Part shown: positions 1-7,746 of the stretch, in pieces
How positions within the stretch are numbered: position 1 is the stretch's first letter
How the letters are laid out: the number at the start of each line of letters is the position of its first letter
Assembly: GCA_964552035.1 (NCBI GenBank)
Contig: CAZKFN010000027.1
Location: 1-24,541, forward strand
Source: CAZKFN01 sp964552035
Lineage (GTDB): Bacteria; Bacteroidota; Bacteroidia; Flavobacteriales_E; Vicingaceae
Length of the DNA stretch: 24,541 nt
Direction of reading: 5' to 3'
The notes under the pieces: model-generated
Databases searched by the model: none
What the model was told of the DNA's origin: nothing
Seen by the model: only the letters and a program-made list of their open reading frames with translations
Translations under genes and position numbers: made by a program

Positions 1-34
1 TTATATTTTCTTTTTACTTGATTACAATGTAATA

Positions 35-143
35 AAAATTGTATAAATATGGAGGGGACTGAGTGATTTTAGCTCTGCTAAAATTGTATCAACATGGAGG
101 GGGCTGAGTGATTTTAACGAAGTTAAAATTGTACCGAAGCCCC
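35..143. repeat. 45-bp tandem repeat (2.2 copies) with conserved hairpins
   Basis: Unit 1 is 35-79, unit 2 is 80-124, and a third copy begins at 125 and is lost after about nine bases. The two full units match at 37 of 45 positions. Each unit together with the start of the next contains a perfect 8-bp stem with a 3-base loop (66-84 and 111-129). The stems differ at one base pair by a compensatory change (72/78 is G-C, 117/123 is A-T), and all three loop bases differ. In the second copy an outer stem GGGGCT (100-105) with AGCCCC (138-143) encloses the inner hairpin. The block follows the stop of the envC-like gene, so it would lie at the 3' end of that operon's transcript. No strong U-tract follows the GC-rich stem, so a terminator role is uncertain; it may be a dispersed intergenic repeat. 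Confidence 0.8.
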
Positions 144-166
144 GAAATTTGTTAAGGTATAAAATA

Positions 167-1387
167 TTATCGTTTAATTATCCAGTGTTCTGGATTTAAC
201 TTTTCTATTCCTTTCCAAAGTTCAAAATGAAGGTCTGAGCTCACACCATCATCACCGTCAATTAAAACCCCTAAACTTTGTTTGGTACTCACCTTATCAT
301 CCGTACTTACATACACATCTTTAAAGTATGAATACAATGTAAAATATTCTCCATGACGAACAAGAACTGCCTTCCCTTCACCAGGAATAATAATAATCTT
401 TCTTACAACTCCATCAAAAACTGCTCGCCCTAGATGATTCTTTTTGGTTGTGATGTTAATTCCATTATTCTGTACTTTCACATTCGGTAAAGTAGGGTGT
501 GGATGTTCTCCAAATTGCTCTGTGATTAATCCCTCAGCTACGGGCCATGGTAATTTCCCTTTATTGGTCGCAAAGGAAGCCGACAATTCTCTAGCTTCTG
601 GAGTCATAGGAAACCCCTTTTCATCTTTCCCAGCTTTCTTAGCTGCTTCTTTAGCTAATCGTATTTCTTCTTCGATAATTTTTTGAATAGCTGCATCTAT
701 CTTCTTAGCCGCTGCTTGTTTTTGTTGAAGTTCCTTTCTCAATTTCCCTTCTTGACCTTTTAAATCCTGAACTACTTTTTCTTTTTGATTCTTTTCTGAA
801 GAAAGAGTGCTCCTTTCATGCAACCTTGCTTGGAGTAAACCTTCTTTGCTCTTTTTTACAGCTTGAAGTAAATGCAATTGTGCATCAATCAGCAATTGGG
901 TTTGTTGAATATTTTCGGCTTGGTTTCTTCTGTATTGAGCATATTGTTGATAATATTTCAAGCGCTTAAATGCTTGATTAAAGTTTGAAGAGGAAAAAAT
1001 AAACATCATCCTATCGTAAGAAGAACGATTTTTATAAGCCGACTGAATCATTTCAGCATATTCCTCTTTGAGCTGATCTAAATTAGATTCTAAACTATCT
1101 AAATCCACTTCATGTCGATGAATGCTATCATTTAATAAACTTATTTCTCCTTCAATGGTTTGGATTAATTCCTCTCTTGAAGATATCTTTTTACTCAATT
1201 GCTTCAGCTGGTTTAAAGAACTTTCTTTGGTCTTTGATGTTTTTTGTAAAAGTTGATTGGTGTAGCTTATTTCTTGCTGCAATTTCTTTTTATGGTTTTG
1301 CAACTCAGATTTTGACTGCCCAATTGCCGAATAAGCAATGAATAAGAGCAGTATTGCCCCAAGATTTTTAATAAACCACCCTCTCAT
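167..1387 (-). CDS. EnvC-like murein hydrolase activator (degenerate M23/LytM)
   Basis: Predicted exported protein of 406 aa. Residues 1-23 form a signal peptide, about 25-250 are a long Lys/Gln/Glu-rich coiled coil, and about 279-403 are a LytM/peptidase M23 domain. The domain keeps the fold signatures (VLVRHGEYFTLYS at 341-353, LHFELW near 386-391). The zinc ligands are partly lost: the canonical HxxxD region reads NNGINI (307-312) and the first His of the HxH motif is Asp385. Coiled coil plus inactive LytM is the EnvC architecture, in which the domain activates periplasmic amidases rather than cutting peptidoglycan. It is the last gene of the envelope operon and overlaps DUF4292 by 20 nt. 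No other in-frame Met near the N-terminus would keep the signal peptide, so the overlapping start is supported. The amidase partner is not in the window. Confidence 0.9.
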   Translation of the reverse strand: MRGWFIKNLGAILLLFIAYSAIGQSKSELQNHKKKLQQEISYTNQLLQKTSKTKESSLNQLKQLSKKISSREELIQTIEGEISLLNDSIHRHEVDLDSLESNLDQLKEEYAEMIQSAYKNRSSYDRMMFIFSSSNFNQAFKRLKYYQQYAQYRRNQAENIQQTQLLIDAQLHLLQAVKKSKEGLLQARLHERSTLSSEKNQKEKVVQDLKGQEGKLRKELQQKQAAAKKIDAAIQKIIEEEIRLAKEAAKKAGKDEKGFPMTPEARELSASFATNKGKLPWPVAEGLITEQFGEHPHPTLPNVKVQNNGINITTKKNHLGRAVFDGVVRKIIIIPGEGKAVLVRHGEYFTLYSYFKDVYVSTDDKVSTKQSLGVLIDGDDGVSSDLHFELWKGIEKLNPEHWIIKR

Positions 1388-2150
1388 ATTTCGATGAAAT
1401 ATTAAATGAAAAATTTAAAAATTTATCCAAAGATACGCGGGAATATCTAATTTCAACAGCTGTGGTATTTGCATCTTGCAATTCAAAATTTAATTTCTCT
1501 GGAATGAGCTGACCATCGATGTTGGTAAAATCAGCATATTCCCCAATTAAAAAACGTTTGGCTGTTTTGTCGGAATAGGTAAACTTATGGTTTTTTGAAT
1601 TTTCTGAAGAAATCCAATAATCAATTTCTTCATTCTCCTTCCTTTTAAGATTTGATAAGTGATACAATCCTTCTTCTATTTTTAACATCGTTTCATGAGA
1701 TACCGTATAAGGAATACTATTTCCTATGAGAATTGCTTGTAATATTTCAAAGTCTAAATCCATATCTAATAACTCATTAAAATAGGAAAAACCTCCTATA
1801 AAATATTCTTTATTGATGCGATTTATTACTTTAACGGTGTCTGGAGTTATTAATGCTCGAGCTACTTCAATCCCCAATAAAGGGGTGATAGATACCCAGA
1901 TTAAACTGTCGTTTTTCATCCGAAGGGTAGCTTTAAGCTTTAAGTTTTTATTATTTTTAGATTGAAATGAAAAATCTACTTTTGAAGAAAATGTATCAAA
2001 ATTTAACTCTTTTTGCTTAACCGTATTGATCAATTCAACAACTTCTAGAGCAGGCCCACTTTTAGCCAACTTCTTTTTACTGCCACAAGCCGTGGTCAAT
2101 AAAAGTATGCATAATAAAATAAATAATGAAAATCTAATCTTCAAAAACAT
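1368..2150 (-). CDS. DUF4292 family lipoprotein
   Basis: A 260-aa protein with a lipoprotein signal: hydrophobic residues 7-20, then a lipobox ending at Cys22 (LTTAC), followed by GSKKK. After lipidation it should sit in the periplasm-facing membrane leaflet. The body has alternating beta-strand character (for example VDFSFQSKNNKNLKLKATL) and lines such as DSLIWVSITPLLGIEVARAL that I recognise from the Bacteroidota DUF4292 family. That family resembles LolA/LolB-type lipoprotein carriers in general character, but a carrier role here is only inference. The gene starts 17 nt inside the end of the TPR gene and ends 20 nt inside the EnvC-like gene, so translation of the three is probably coupled. 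The domain call is from memory of the family, not from a search. Confidence 0.82.
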   Translation of the reverse strand: MFLKIRFSLFILLCILLLTTACGSKKKLAKSGPALEVVELINTVKQKELNFDTFSSKVDFSFQSKNNKNLKLKATLRMKNDSLIWVSITPLLGIEVARALITPDTVKVINRINKEYFIGGFSYFNELLDMDLDFEILQAILIGNSIPYTVSHETMLKIEEGLYHLSNLKRKENEEIDYWISSENSKNHKFTYSDKTAKRFLIGEYADFTNIDGQLIPEKLNFELQDANTTAVEIRYSRVSLDKFLNFSFNISSKYERVVY

Positions 2151-3882
2151 AAGACTCTCCAGCTTCTACTTTTTTATGTATTTCATCTGAAGCATCTTTT
2201 TTCTCTGATGCTTTTTTCCAATATTTAAGGGCTTCAGTTTTTTTATTTAATCTAAACAAGATATCTCCTTTATGTTCTAATATCACTCCGCTTGCTTCTT
2301 TGTCTGCCTTTAATGCTTTATCAATCCATTTATTGGCTTCCTTATAATTTCCTTGTTGATATAAAATCCATGCATAAGTATCTTGAAAAGAGGAGATACC
2401 AGGAGCTAAATCATTTGCCTTTTTAGACATTTCTTCAGCTTTTTCCATATCTTTTTTCCTAAGTGATAGATAATAACTGTAATTGTTCAACACATATACA
2501 TTATCCGGATCAATTTCTAAAGCCTTTTCATAATATTCATCTGATTTTTCATCGTTTTTTAAACTGTGATAAGAATCTCCAGCCGAAGAATACAGTTGAC
2601 TTTTTAGAGCCCGATTGTCCAAAGCTAAATCAGCTCCCATTAAGTAATTATTAATGGCTTCTTGATGCTCTCCAGCTTCTGCTAGACCTAAGCCATAAAG
2701 AAAAAATAGAGTCGGTTGATTGGGAAATAAATTTACCGCTCGTTCGCCATAATTTAATAACCCATCCGTATCTCCTGTTTCAGACATAATAATCAACAAC
2801 TGGTTCCAAATAGGAAATCTGCTGCTATCCAATTCAACGGTATTAATATAAGCTTGTTTTGCTTCTTCTGATTGATTGTCAAAATATAAAAAATCGCCCA
2901 AAAGTGCATAGGATTTTGGATCTTCAGGATGAGCCTTAACAATAGTCTTACACAAAGAAATGGCTTCTGCTTTTCTCTCCTCTTCATGGCTTTTAACTTG
3001 ATAAGCAGAAAGCATAAAGCCCACTTTCTTATCGATATCCATTTCAGGATTAGAAAAAGCTTTATTTAAAGATGAAAAGTATTTGTCGTGCTCATTTTGT
3101 AGTCTATAGTATTCTGAAAGAGCAAACTGAACTATATAGTTGTTAGAATCAATTCGCTCTACTTCTTTATAAACTTCAAAAGCTTTTTTCTCCTTGCCAT
3201 TTAACAAGTATATTTCAGCTAAAACTACATAATAATCTAACTCATCAGGATAGGCATCAATCAATTTTTGAATTTCATTTGCAGCTCCATCAACATCGTC
3301 ATTCCGCAAATAAATTTGTTGTTTTAAAAAGCTAATGTCTTTATTAATCCCAATCTCATCTTCTATTTGATTGATGTATTTCAAACTTTCTTTATATCTT
3401 CCTTGGCCTAACAACAAGGAAGATAATTGCCTTTTCAGTTCTAGGTCATTGGGTTTTAAATCTATTAATTCCTTATAAGTTTCAATAGCTTTATTTATTT
3501 CCCCTTGCTGTTCTAATTGTCCTGCATAAGCTAACTTATACCAAAAATTATCAGACTCCAACTGATTTGCTTGTTCAAAATGAATAAAGGCATCATCTAA
3601 TTGTCCTAAACCTTCATAAGAAAGGCCCATTTCATAATGTGCTGCAGCACTTCTTGGGTTTATATCTAATGCTCTAGCTAATATTGCAGTAGCTCTATCA
3701 TAATTTCCAATGATCTTTTCTTTAACACCTTCTATATAAGCATTTCCAAAATTTATCTCCTCATCTTCAGTCAGCTGAATAGTAGACTGCTTTTTAGCTA
3801 AATTTTTAGTGTTCATTTTTATACTGTTGCTACAACCAACAATAAAAAAAGAGATTAGAATATAGATCAGTGTTTTTTTCAT
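2134..3882 (-). CDS. TPR-repeat lipoprotein
   Basis: A 582-aa protein with a lipoprotein signal (lipobox FIVGC, Cys17) and then an almost continuous array of tetratricopeptide repeats from about residue 44 to 560. Clear repeat units include ARALDINPRSAAAHYEMG, FEQANQLESDNFWYKLAYAG, YEKALEIDPDNVYVLNNYSYY and a C-terminal unit around ILYQQGNYKEANKWIDKAL. Such proteins act as assembly or scaffold platforms; nothing in the sequence shows the partner. It lies 3 nt downstream of the sugar-nucleotide transferase and overlaps the DUF4292 gene by 17 nt. Co-occurrence with DUF4292 and EnvC suggests a role at the cell envelope. I see no truncation or frameshift. Confidence 0.88.
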   Translation of the reverse strand: MKKTLIYILISFFIVGCSNSIKMNTKNLAKKQSTIQLTEDEEINFGNAYIEGVKEKIIGNYDRATAILARALDINPRSAAAHYEMGLSYEGLGQLDDAFIHFEQANQLESDNFWYKLAYAGQLEQQGEINKAIETYKELIDLKPNDLELKRQLSSLLLGQGRYKESLKYINQIEDEIGINKDISFLKQQIYLRNDDVDGAANEIQKLIDAYPDELDYYVVLAEIYLLNGKEKKAFEVYKEVERIDSNNYIVQFALSEYYRLQNEHDKYFSSLNKAFSNPEMDIDKKVGFMLSAYQVKSHEEERKAEAISLCKTIVKAHPEDPKSYALLGDFLYFDNQSEEAKQAYINTVELDSSRFPIWNQLLIIMSETGDTDGLLNYGERAVNLFPNQPTLFFLYGLGLAEAGEHQEAINNYLMGADLALDNRALKSQLYSSAGDSYHSLKNDEKSDEYYEKALEIDPDNVYVLNNYSYYLSLRKKDMEKAEEMSKKANDLAPGISSFQDTYAWILYQQGNYKEANKWIDKALKADKEASGVILEHKGDILFRLNKKTEALKYWKKASEKKDASDEIHKKVEAGESYVFED

Positions 3883-3885
3883 CTT

Positions 3886-4890
3886 TTATTCTTCGATTTC
3901 ATTATAGTCTCCAACACTAACGTCTTTTGCTTTTATAGCAATTTTAGTATGGTTCCCTATCATTGAATCTTCACATACTAAACCTTGAATGGATGTTTCT
4001 TCTTGAACAATTGTATTTTTAATAACGGATTGTTTAATAGTAGTATTATCCCCAATAGAAACATGTGGTCCAATTACAGAGTTTTCAATTTGTACATTTT
4101 CACCAATAAAACAGGGTGGAATAAGTACTGAATTAATCATTTTAGCCGATGAAGATACTAAGTCTTGTGTTTTAATAAACTCCAAAACTCGTTGATTGGT
4201 ATTTACCGTAGCCACTTTATTTCCACAATCCAACCATTCTTGCACTGCTCCAGGGACAAACTCAGTTCCCTCTTCTTTCATTCGCTCTAGGGCATCTGTA
4301 ATTTGATATTCTCCTTTATCACGAATATTATTATCGATTAAGTACTGTAAGTTTTTTCTTAAATAAGCAGCATCTTTAAAATAATAAATCCCAATAATTG
4401 CCAAATCAGAAACAAAGGTTTCAGGTTTTTCTACAAAGTCGGTTATTACTCCATTTTCATTAAGTTTTACGACTCCAAATGCCGAAGGATCTTCTACTTT
4501 TTGCACCCAAATTATACCGTCTTTACTATCATCTAATTTAAAATCGGCACGGAATAGCGTATCTGCAAAAGCAACAATTACTTTCCCCTCCATAATTTCT
4601 TGAGCACAAAGAATAGCATGAGCTGTTCCCAAGGCTTCTTCTTGATGAAAAATACGTCCTTTAACGCCTAAATTATCAGCAATCTTTAATAAGTCTTTTT
4701 CAACCTCCTCTCCAAAGTCACCAATAATAAATCCTATTTCATCGATTGGCTCTTGAACAACAGCTGCAATATCTTCCACCAATCTTTGAACGATTGGCTT
4801 ACCAGCAATAGGCAATAGTGGTTTGGGAATTGTTAAGGTATGTGGCCTCATTCTCGATCCTCTACCGGCCATGGGTACTATAATCTTCAT
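3886..4890 (-). CDS. Sugar-phosphate nucleotidyltransferase with left-handed beta-helix tail
   Basis: A 334-aa cytoplasmic enzyme that should couple a sugar-1-phosphate to an NTP to make an NDP-sugar. The N-terminal GT-A-like nucleotidyltransferase signature is intact (GRGSRMRPHT at 9-18, PKPLLPIAGKP at 22-32), and GTAHAILCA and VEKPETF are also typical. From about residue 250 the sequence shows hexapeptide-type repeats (IENSVIGPHVSIGDNTTIKQ), a left-handed beta-helix as in GlmU or RmlA-like relatives. The substrate (glucose-1-P, mannose-1-P or another) cannot be told from sequence alone. It is placed between dut and the TPR lipoprotein, 32 nt after dut, and shares an operon with a Wzx-like flippase, which suggests it supplies a surface glycan. 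Confidence 0.9.
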   Translation of the reverse strand: MKIIVPMAGRGSRMRPHTLTIPKPLLPIAGKPIVQRLVEDIAAVVQEPIDEIGFIIGDFGEEVEKDLLKIADNLGVKGRIFHQEEALGTAHAILCAQEIMEGKVIVAFADTLFRADFKLDDSKDGIIWVQKVEDPSAFGVVKLNENGVITDFVEKPETFVSDLAIIGIYYFKDAAYLRKNLQYLIDNNIRDKGEYQITDALERMKEEGTEFVPGAVQEWLDCGNKVATVNTNQRVLEFIKTQDLVSSSAKMINSVLIPPCFIGENVQIENSVIGPHVSIGDNTTIKQSVIKNTIVQEETSIQGLVCEDSMIGNHTKIAIKAKDVSVGDYNEIEE

Positions 4891-4922
4891 TTATTTTATA
4901 TTTTAATGCCTTTTGGCTTATT

Positions 4923-5357
4923 TTATTTTTTACCAGTGCTGCCAAATCCGCCAGCTCCTCTATTGGTATCACTTAATTCTTCTACTTCAATCCACTCCGC
5001 TTGTTCATGTGCAGCAATTACCATTTGGGCAATTCGCTCTCCATCCTCAATTACAAAAGTCTCTTTGGATAGGTTGACGAGTATAACTTTAATTTCTCCT
5101 CTATAATCAGCATCAATCGTGCCTGGGGAATTTAACACCGTAATTCCATGTTTAAAAGCTAGCCCACTTCTAGGACGAACTTGAGCTTCATAACCCACAG
5201 GAATTTCCATAAAAAGACCGGTGGGTACAATTACTTTCTCAAGTGATTGAATGGTAATAGGCTCCTCAATATTAGCTCTTAAATCTACTCCTGCAGAAGC
5301 AATCGTCCCATATTCTGGTAATGGATGCCTTGATTTATTGATGATATTTATCTTCAT
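4923..5357 (-). CDS. dut: dUTP diphosphatase (dUTPase)
   Basis: Hydrolyses dUTP to dUMP and pyrophosphate, keeping uracil out of DNA and feeding dTMP synthesis. It is 144 aa, the normal length for the trimeric family. All five conserved motifs are present: SAGVDLRA (21-28), RPRSGLA (61-67), PGTIDADYRGE (78-88), GERIAQMVI (106-114) and the glycine-rich C-terminal RGAGGFGSTG (133-142) that closes over the active site. The Asp of motif 3 that activates water is retained. It sits inside the envelope operon between the flippase (22 nt upstream) and the nucleotidyltransferase. From memory, dut beside a flippase and a nucleotidyltransferase is a recurrent arrangement in Flavobacteriia and Cytophagia. 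Confidence 0.97.
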   Translation of the reverse strand: MKINIINKSRHPLPEYGTIASAGVDLRANIEEPITIQSLEKVIVPTGLFMEIPVGYEAQVRPRSGLAFKHGITVLNSPGTIDADYRGEIKVILVNLSKETFVIEDGERIAQMVIAAHEQAEWIEVEELSDTNRGAGGFGSTGKK

Positions 5358-5379
5358 TTTTTTAGCTTCTTTTTAACGA

Positions 5380-6864
5380 TTACGAAATTAGCTCTTTTTT
5401 AGGGTTTTCTAAAACAAATACCAAAGCAACAAAAGCAATCATAAGCAAGCTGTGAATTCCATATTTTATCAGCGGTAACTCTAAGTTCATCCATACACTC
5501 AAGCCATAGGCGCCTAGACCAACCAGCAAATATAAAAATATCTTTAATTTCGAATAAGGAATTGGATAATGCTTTTGTCCATAAATATAAGATAATACCG
5601 CCATACTGAAATAGCAAAACAAAGTTGCCCAAGCAGAACCCGTATAACCATAAATTGGAACTAACCATATGTTAAGCCCAATGGCCAAGAGTGCTCCAAA
5701 AGAAGCAATATAAGCACCAAAATGAGTTTTCCCACTGAGCTTATACCAAATGGAAAGATTGTAAAACATTCCTTGGAATATATTTGCGAAAAGCAATATA
5801 GGAACAACATGAAGACCTACATAATATGAATCATTGGAGATAAAGTGCTTTAAAATATCAATGTATAACATCACCCCCATAAAAATAAAAGCACAAACAA
5901 TGGTAAAATATTTCATTACCATTGCATAAAGCTTTGGTGCATCTTTGCTGTTTGACTGATTAAAGAAAAAGGGTTCTGCAGCATAGCGAAACGCCTGAAT
6001 AAATAAAGTAATGATTATGGATAACTTATAAACTGCACCATAAATTCCTAATTCTCTTGTGGCTCCATCTACTCCTAATCTATCCACTAACAACCACTTT
6101 ATAAGTACTTTATCTACACTTTCATTGACGATAATAGCCAGACTAGCAATCAATAATGGGCTTCCATACAAGAGCATTTCTTTAAGCATCTTTAAATTAA
6201 ATACAGCTTTAACTTTAGCCATGATGGGAGTTAAGAGCAGAAACTTGACAATACTGGCAAATAAGTTGGCTAAAAAAACATAACCAACCCCTACTTCTGG
6301 AGAATATAGATATTCAATAAAAAAATTAGAAACGCCTTTTTCATAGGCAGGCATACAGTATCCAATCCAAAAAACATTAAGGCCAATATTAACGAGAATA
6401 GAAGCAAAGTTAACTGCAGCAAAATGGAAGGCTTTATTTTCAATCCTTAAGCGAGCCAAAGGGATTGAAGAAATGGCATCAAGGCCAACAATAAAGGCAA
6501 ACCAAACTACATATTCATGATTATTGGGATACCTTATAAGATCTGCAATGGACTGTGAAAAAGTGATGGAGATTAACCAAAAGATAGAGGTACTTATCAG
6601 CATGGAAAACATTACAGTACTATATACTTCTACATGTTTATTCCCTTTTCTGGATTGAAACCTAAAATAAGCCGTTTCCATTCCATAGGTTAGAATCACT
6701 ACAAGGAAAGCTACATAGGCGTACATTTCTGTAATAACCCCATAGCGTTCCATAAGAAACGCTGCAGTATGTAGAGGAACTAATAGGTAATTTAACAACC
6801 TACCTATAATGCTCGGTAAGCCATAAATTGCGGTTTGTCCTGTAAGTTTTTTAAGTTGATTCAA
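5380..6864 (-). CDS. Wzx-like polysaccharide flippase (MOP superfamily)
   Basis: A 494-aa integral membrane protein with about 12-14 hydrophobic segments spread over its whole length. The N-terminus has the MOP/Wzx pattern: a short cytoplasmic lead (MNQLKKLTGQTAIYGLPSII), then a first helix and a loop with ERYGVITEMYAYVAF. The second half carries the matching pattern (LKMLKEMLLYGSPLLIASL, then VDKVLIKWLL), as expected from two homologous halves. Family members flip lipid-linked oligosaccharides across the inner membrane. The glycan is unknown. The gene begins 7 nt downstream of the enoyl-CoA hydratase stop and precedes dut by 22 nt, so it belongs to the same transcript. No glycosyltransferases lie in this window, so the glycan locus must be elsewhere. 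Confidence 0.88.
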   Translation of the reverse strand: MNQLKKLTGQTAIYGLPSIIGRLLNYLLVPLHTAAFLMERYGVITEMYAYVAFLVVILTYGMETAYFRFQSRKGNKHVEVYSTVMFSMLISTSIFWLISITFSQSIADLIRYPNNHEYVVWFAFIVGLDAISSIPLARLRIENKAFHFAAVNFASILVNIGLNVFWIGYCMPAYEKGVSNFFIEYLYSPEVGVGYVFLANLFASIVKFLLLTPIMAKVKAVFNLKMLKEMLLYGSPLLIASLAIIVNESVDKVLIKWLLVDRLGVDGATRELGIYGAVYKLSIIITLFIQAFRYAAEPFFFNQSNSKDAPKLYAMVMKYFTIVCAFIFMGVMLYIDILKHFISNDSYYVGLHVVPILLFANIFQGMFYNLSIWYKLSGKTHFGAYIASFGALLAIGLNIWLVPIYGYTGSAWATLFCYFSMAVLSYIYGQKHYPIPYSKLKIFLYLLVGLGAYGLSVWMNLELPLIKYGIHSLLMIAFVALVFVLENPKKELIS

Positions 6865-6871
6865 CTTTTAT

Positions 6872-7654
6872 CTATTTGCCTGGGAAATTTGCTTTCCTTT
6901 TTTCTAAAAATGCAGTTGTTCCTTCTTTAAAGTCTGCTGTACCAAAACAGTTTCCAAACTCTTCAATTTCTTTTTTAAAGCCATTTTCTCCATCTACATA
7001 AGCAGCATTAACTGCACGAATAGCAGCGGCAATAGCTACCGTAGAATTCTTGTTAATCTTATGAGCAATTTCCATTGCTTTATCCATTAAATCTTCTGCT
7101 TTTACTACATAATTTACTAAGCCAAACTGCAAAGCTTCTTCTGCGCCAATCATTCCAGCAGTAGTTATCATTTCTAAAGCTTTCCCCTTTCCAACTGCTT
7201 GAGCTAAGCGCTGAGTTCCTCCATATCCAGGGATTACTCCTAAACTCACTTCGGGCAAGCCCATTTTAGCATTTTCAGAAGCTATTCTAATGTGGCAAGA
7301 AAGTGCCAATTCTAATCCTCCACCTAGGGCAAAACCATTTATAGCTGCAATTACTGGAGTTTCGGTATTTTGAATTAAATCAAAAAGTAGGTCATGTCCT
7401 TCTTTAGATAGCTCTTTCCCTTCATCTATAGAAAATGATGCAAACTCAGATATATCTGCACCAGCTACAAAAGCTTTCTCACCTGCGCCTGTTAATACAA
7501 TTGATTTTACTTTTTGGTCTGCAGCAGCTTTAGTTATGGCTTCACTAAGTTCTTTTATCGTTGCCTTATTTAAAGCATTTAACTTATCCGGACGATTAAT
7601 GGTAATTAATTCAACCTCGCCTTTTCTTTCTATCCTTATATTTGACATTATCAT
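6872..7654 (-). CDS. Enoyl-CoA hydratase/isomerase (crotonase family)
   Basis: A 260-aa crotonase-fold enzyme, probably adding water to trans-2-enoyl-CoA in fatty-acid or short-chain acyl-CoA breakdown. Both catalytic glutamates of true hydratases are present: Glu115 in ALGGGLELALSC and Glu135 in LPEVSLGVIPGYGGTQ. The oxyanion-hole segment is AFVAGADISEF (61-71). Two start codons lie six bases apart (7652-7654 and 7646-7648), giving MIM-SNIRI or MSNIRI. The second fits family N-termini better, but neither has a ribosome-binding site that decides. This is the first gene of the seven-gene minus-strand operon and has the best promoter in the window just upstream. A metabolic enzyme leading an envelope operon is notable, but the link may only be shared transcription. 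Confidence 0.93.
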   Translation of the reverse strand: MIMSNIRIERKGEVELITINRPDKLNALNKATIKELSEAITKAAADQKVKSIVLTGAGEKAFVAGADISEFASFSIDEGKELSKEGHDLLFDLIQNTETPVIAAINGFALGGGLELALSCHIRIASENAKMGLPEVSLGVIPGYGGTQRLAQAVGKGKALEMITTAGMIGAEEALQFGLVNYVVKAEDLMDKAMEIAHKINKNSTVAIAAAIRAVNAAYVDGENGFKKEIEEFGNCFGTADFKEGTTAFLEKRKANFPGK

Positions 7655-7673
7655 ACTTAATATTTTTCGGTAA

Positions 7674-7702
7674 CAAAGATAATTGAATTACCAGCTAAAC
7701 AA
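7674..7702 (-). promoter_or_regulatory. Bacteroidetes-type promoter for the seven-gene operon
   Basis: On the minus strand a perfect -7 box TATCTTTG (7681-7674) lies 18 bases downstream of TTG (7702-7700), matching the TTG / TAnnTTTG housekeeping promoter of Bacteroidota. The expected start is near 7667, giving a leader of about 13-20 nt. A 6+6 inverted repeat (7699-7712, ACAATA-GT-TATTGT) overlaps the -33 element and could be an operator or chance. Confidence 0.7.
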
Positions 7703-7746
7703 TAGTTATTGTCCAGCCTTTTACCAACAAAAAGATGCTAATTATA

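Noticed and set aside
35..143. CRISPR-like array from the repeated 45-bp units
   Set aside because: The units are directly adjacent with no spacers, and no cas gene is near.
444..686. Plus-strand open frame of 80 codons inside the EnvC-like gene
   Set aside because: Antisense to a well-supported coding region; nothing supports it as a gene.
167..1387. Active M23 endopeptidase
   Set aside because: Zinc ligands are missing (NNGINI for HxxxD, Asp385 for the first His of HxH); EnvC-type activators normally lack them, so the loss is expected, not a mutation.
4840..5106. Plus-strand open frame of 88 codons over the nucleotidyltransferase/dut junction
   Set aside because: Overlaps two certain genes on the other strand, with no promoter or recognisable domain.
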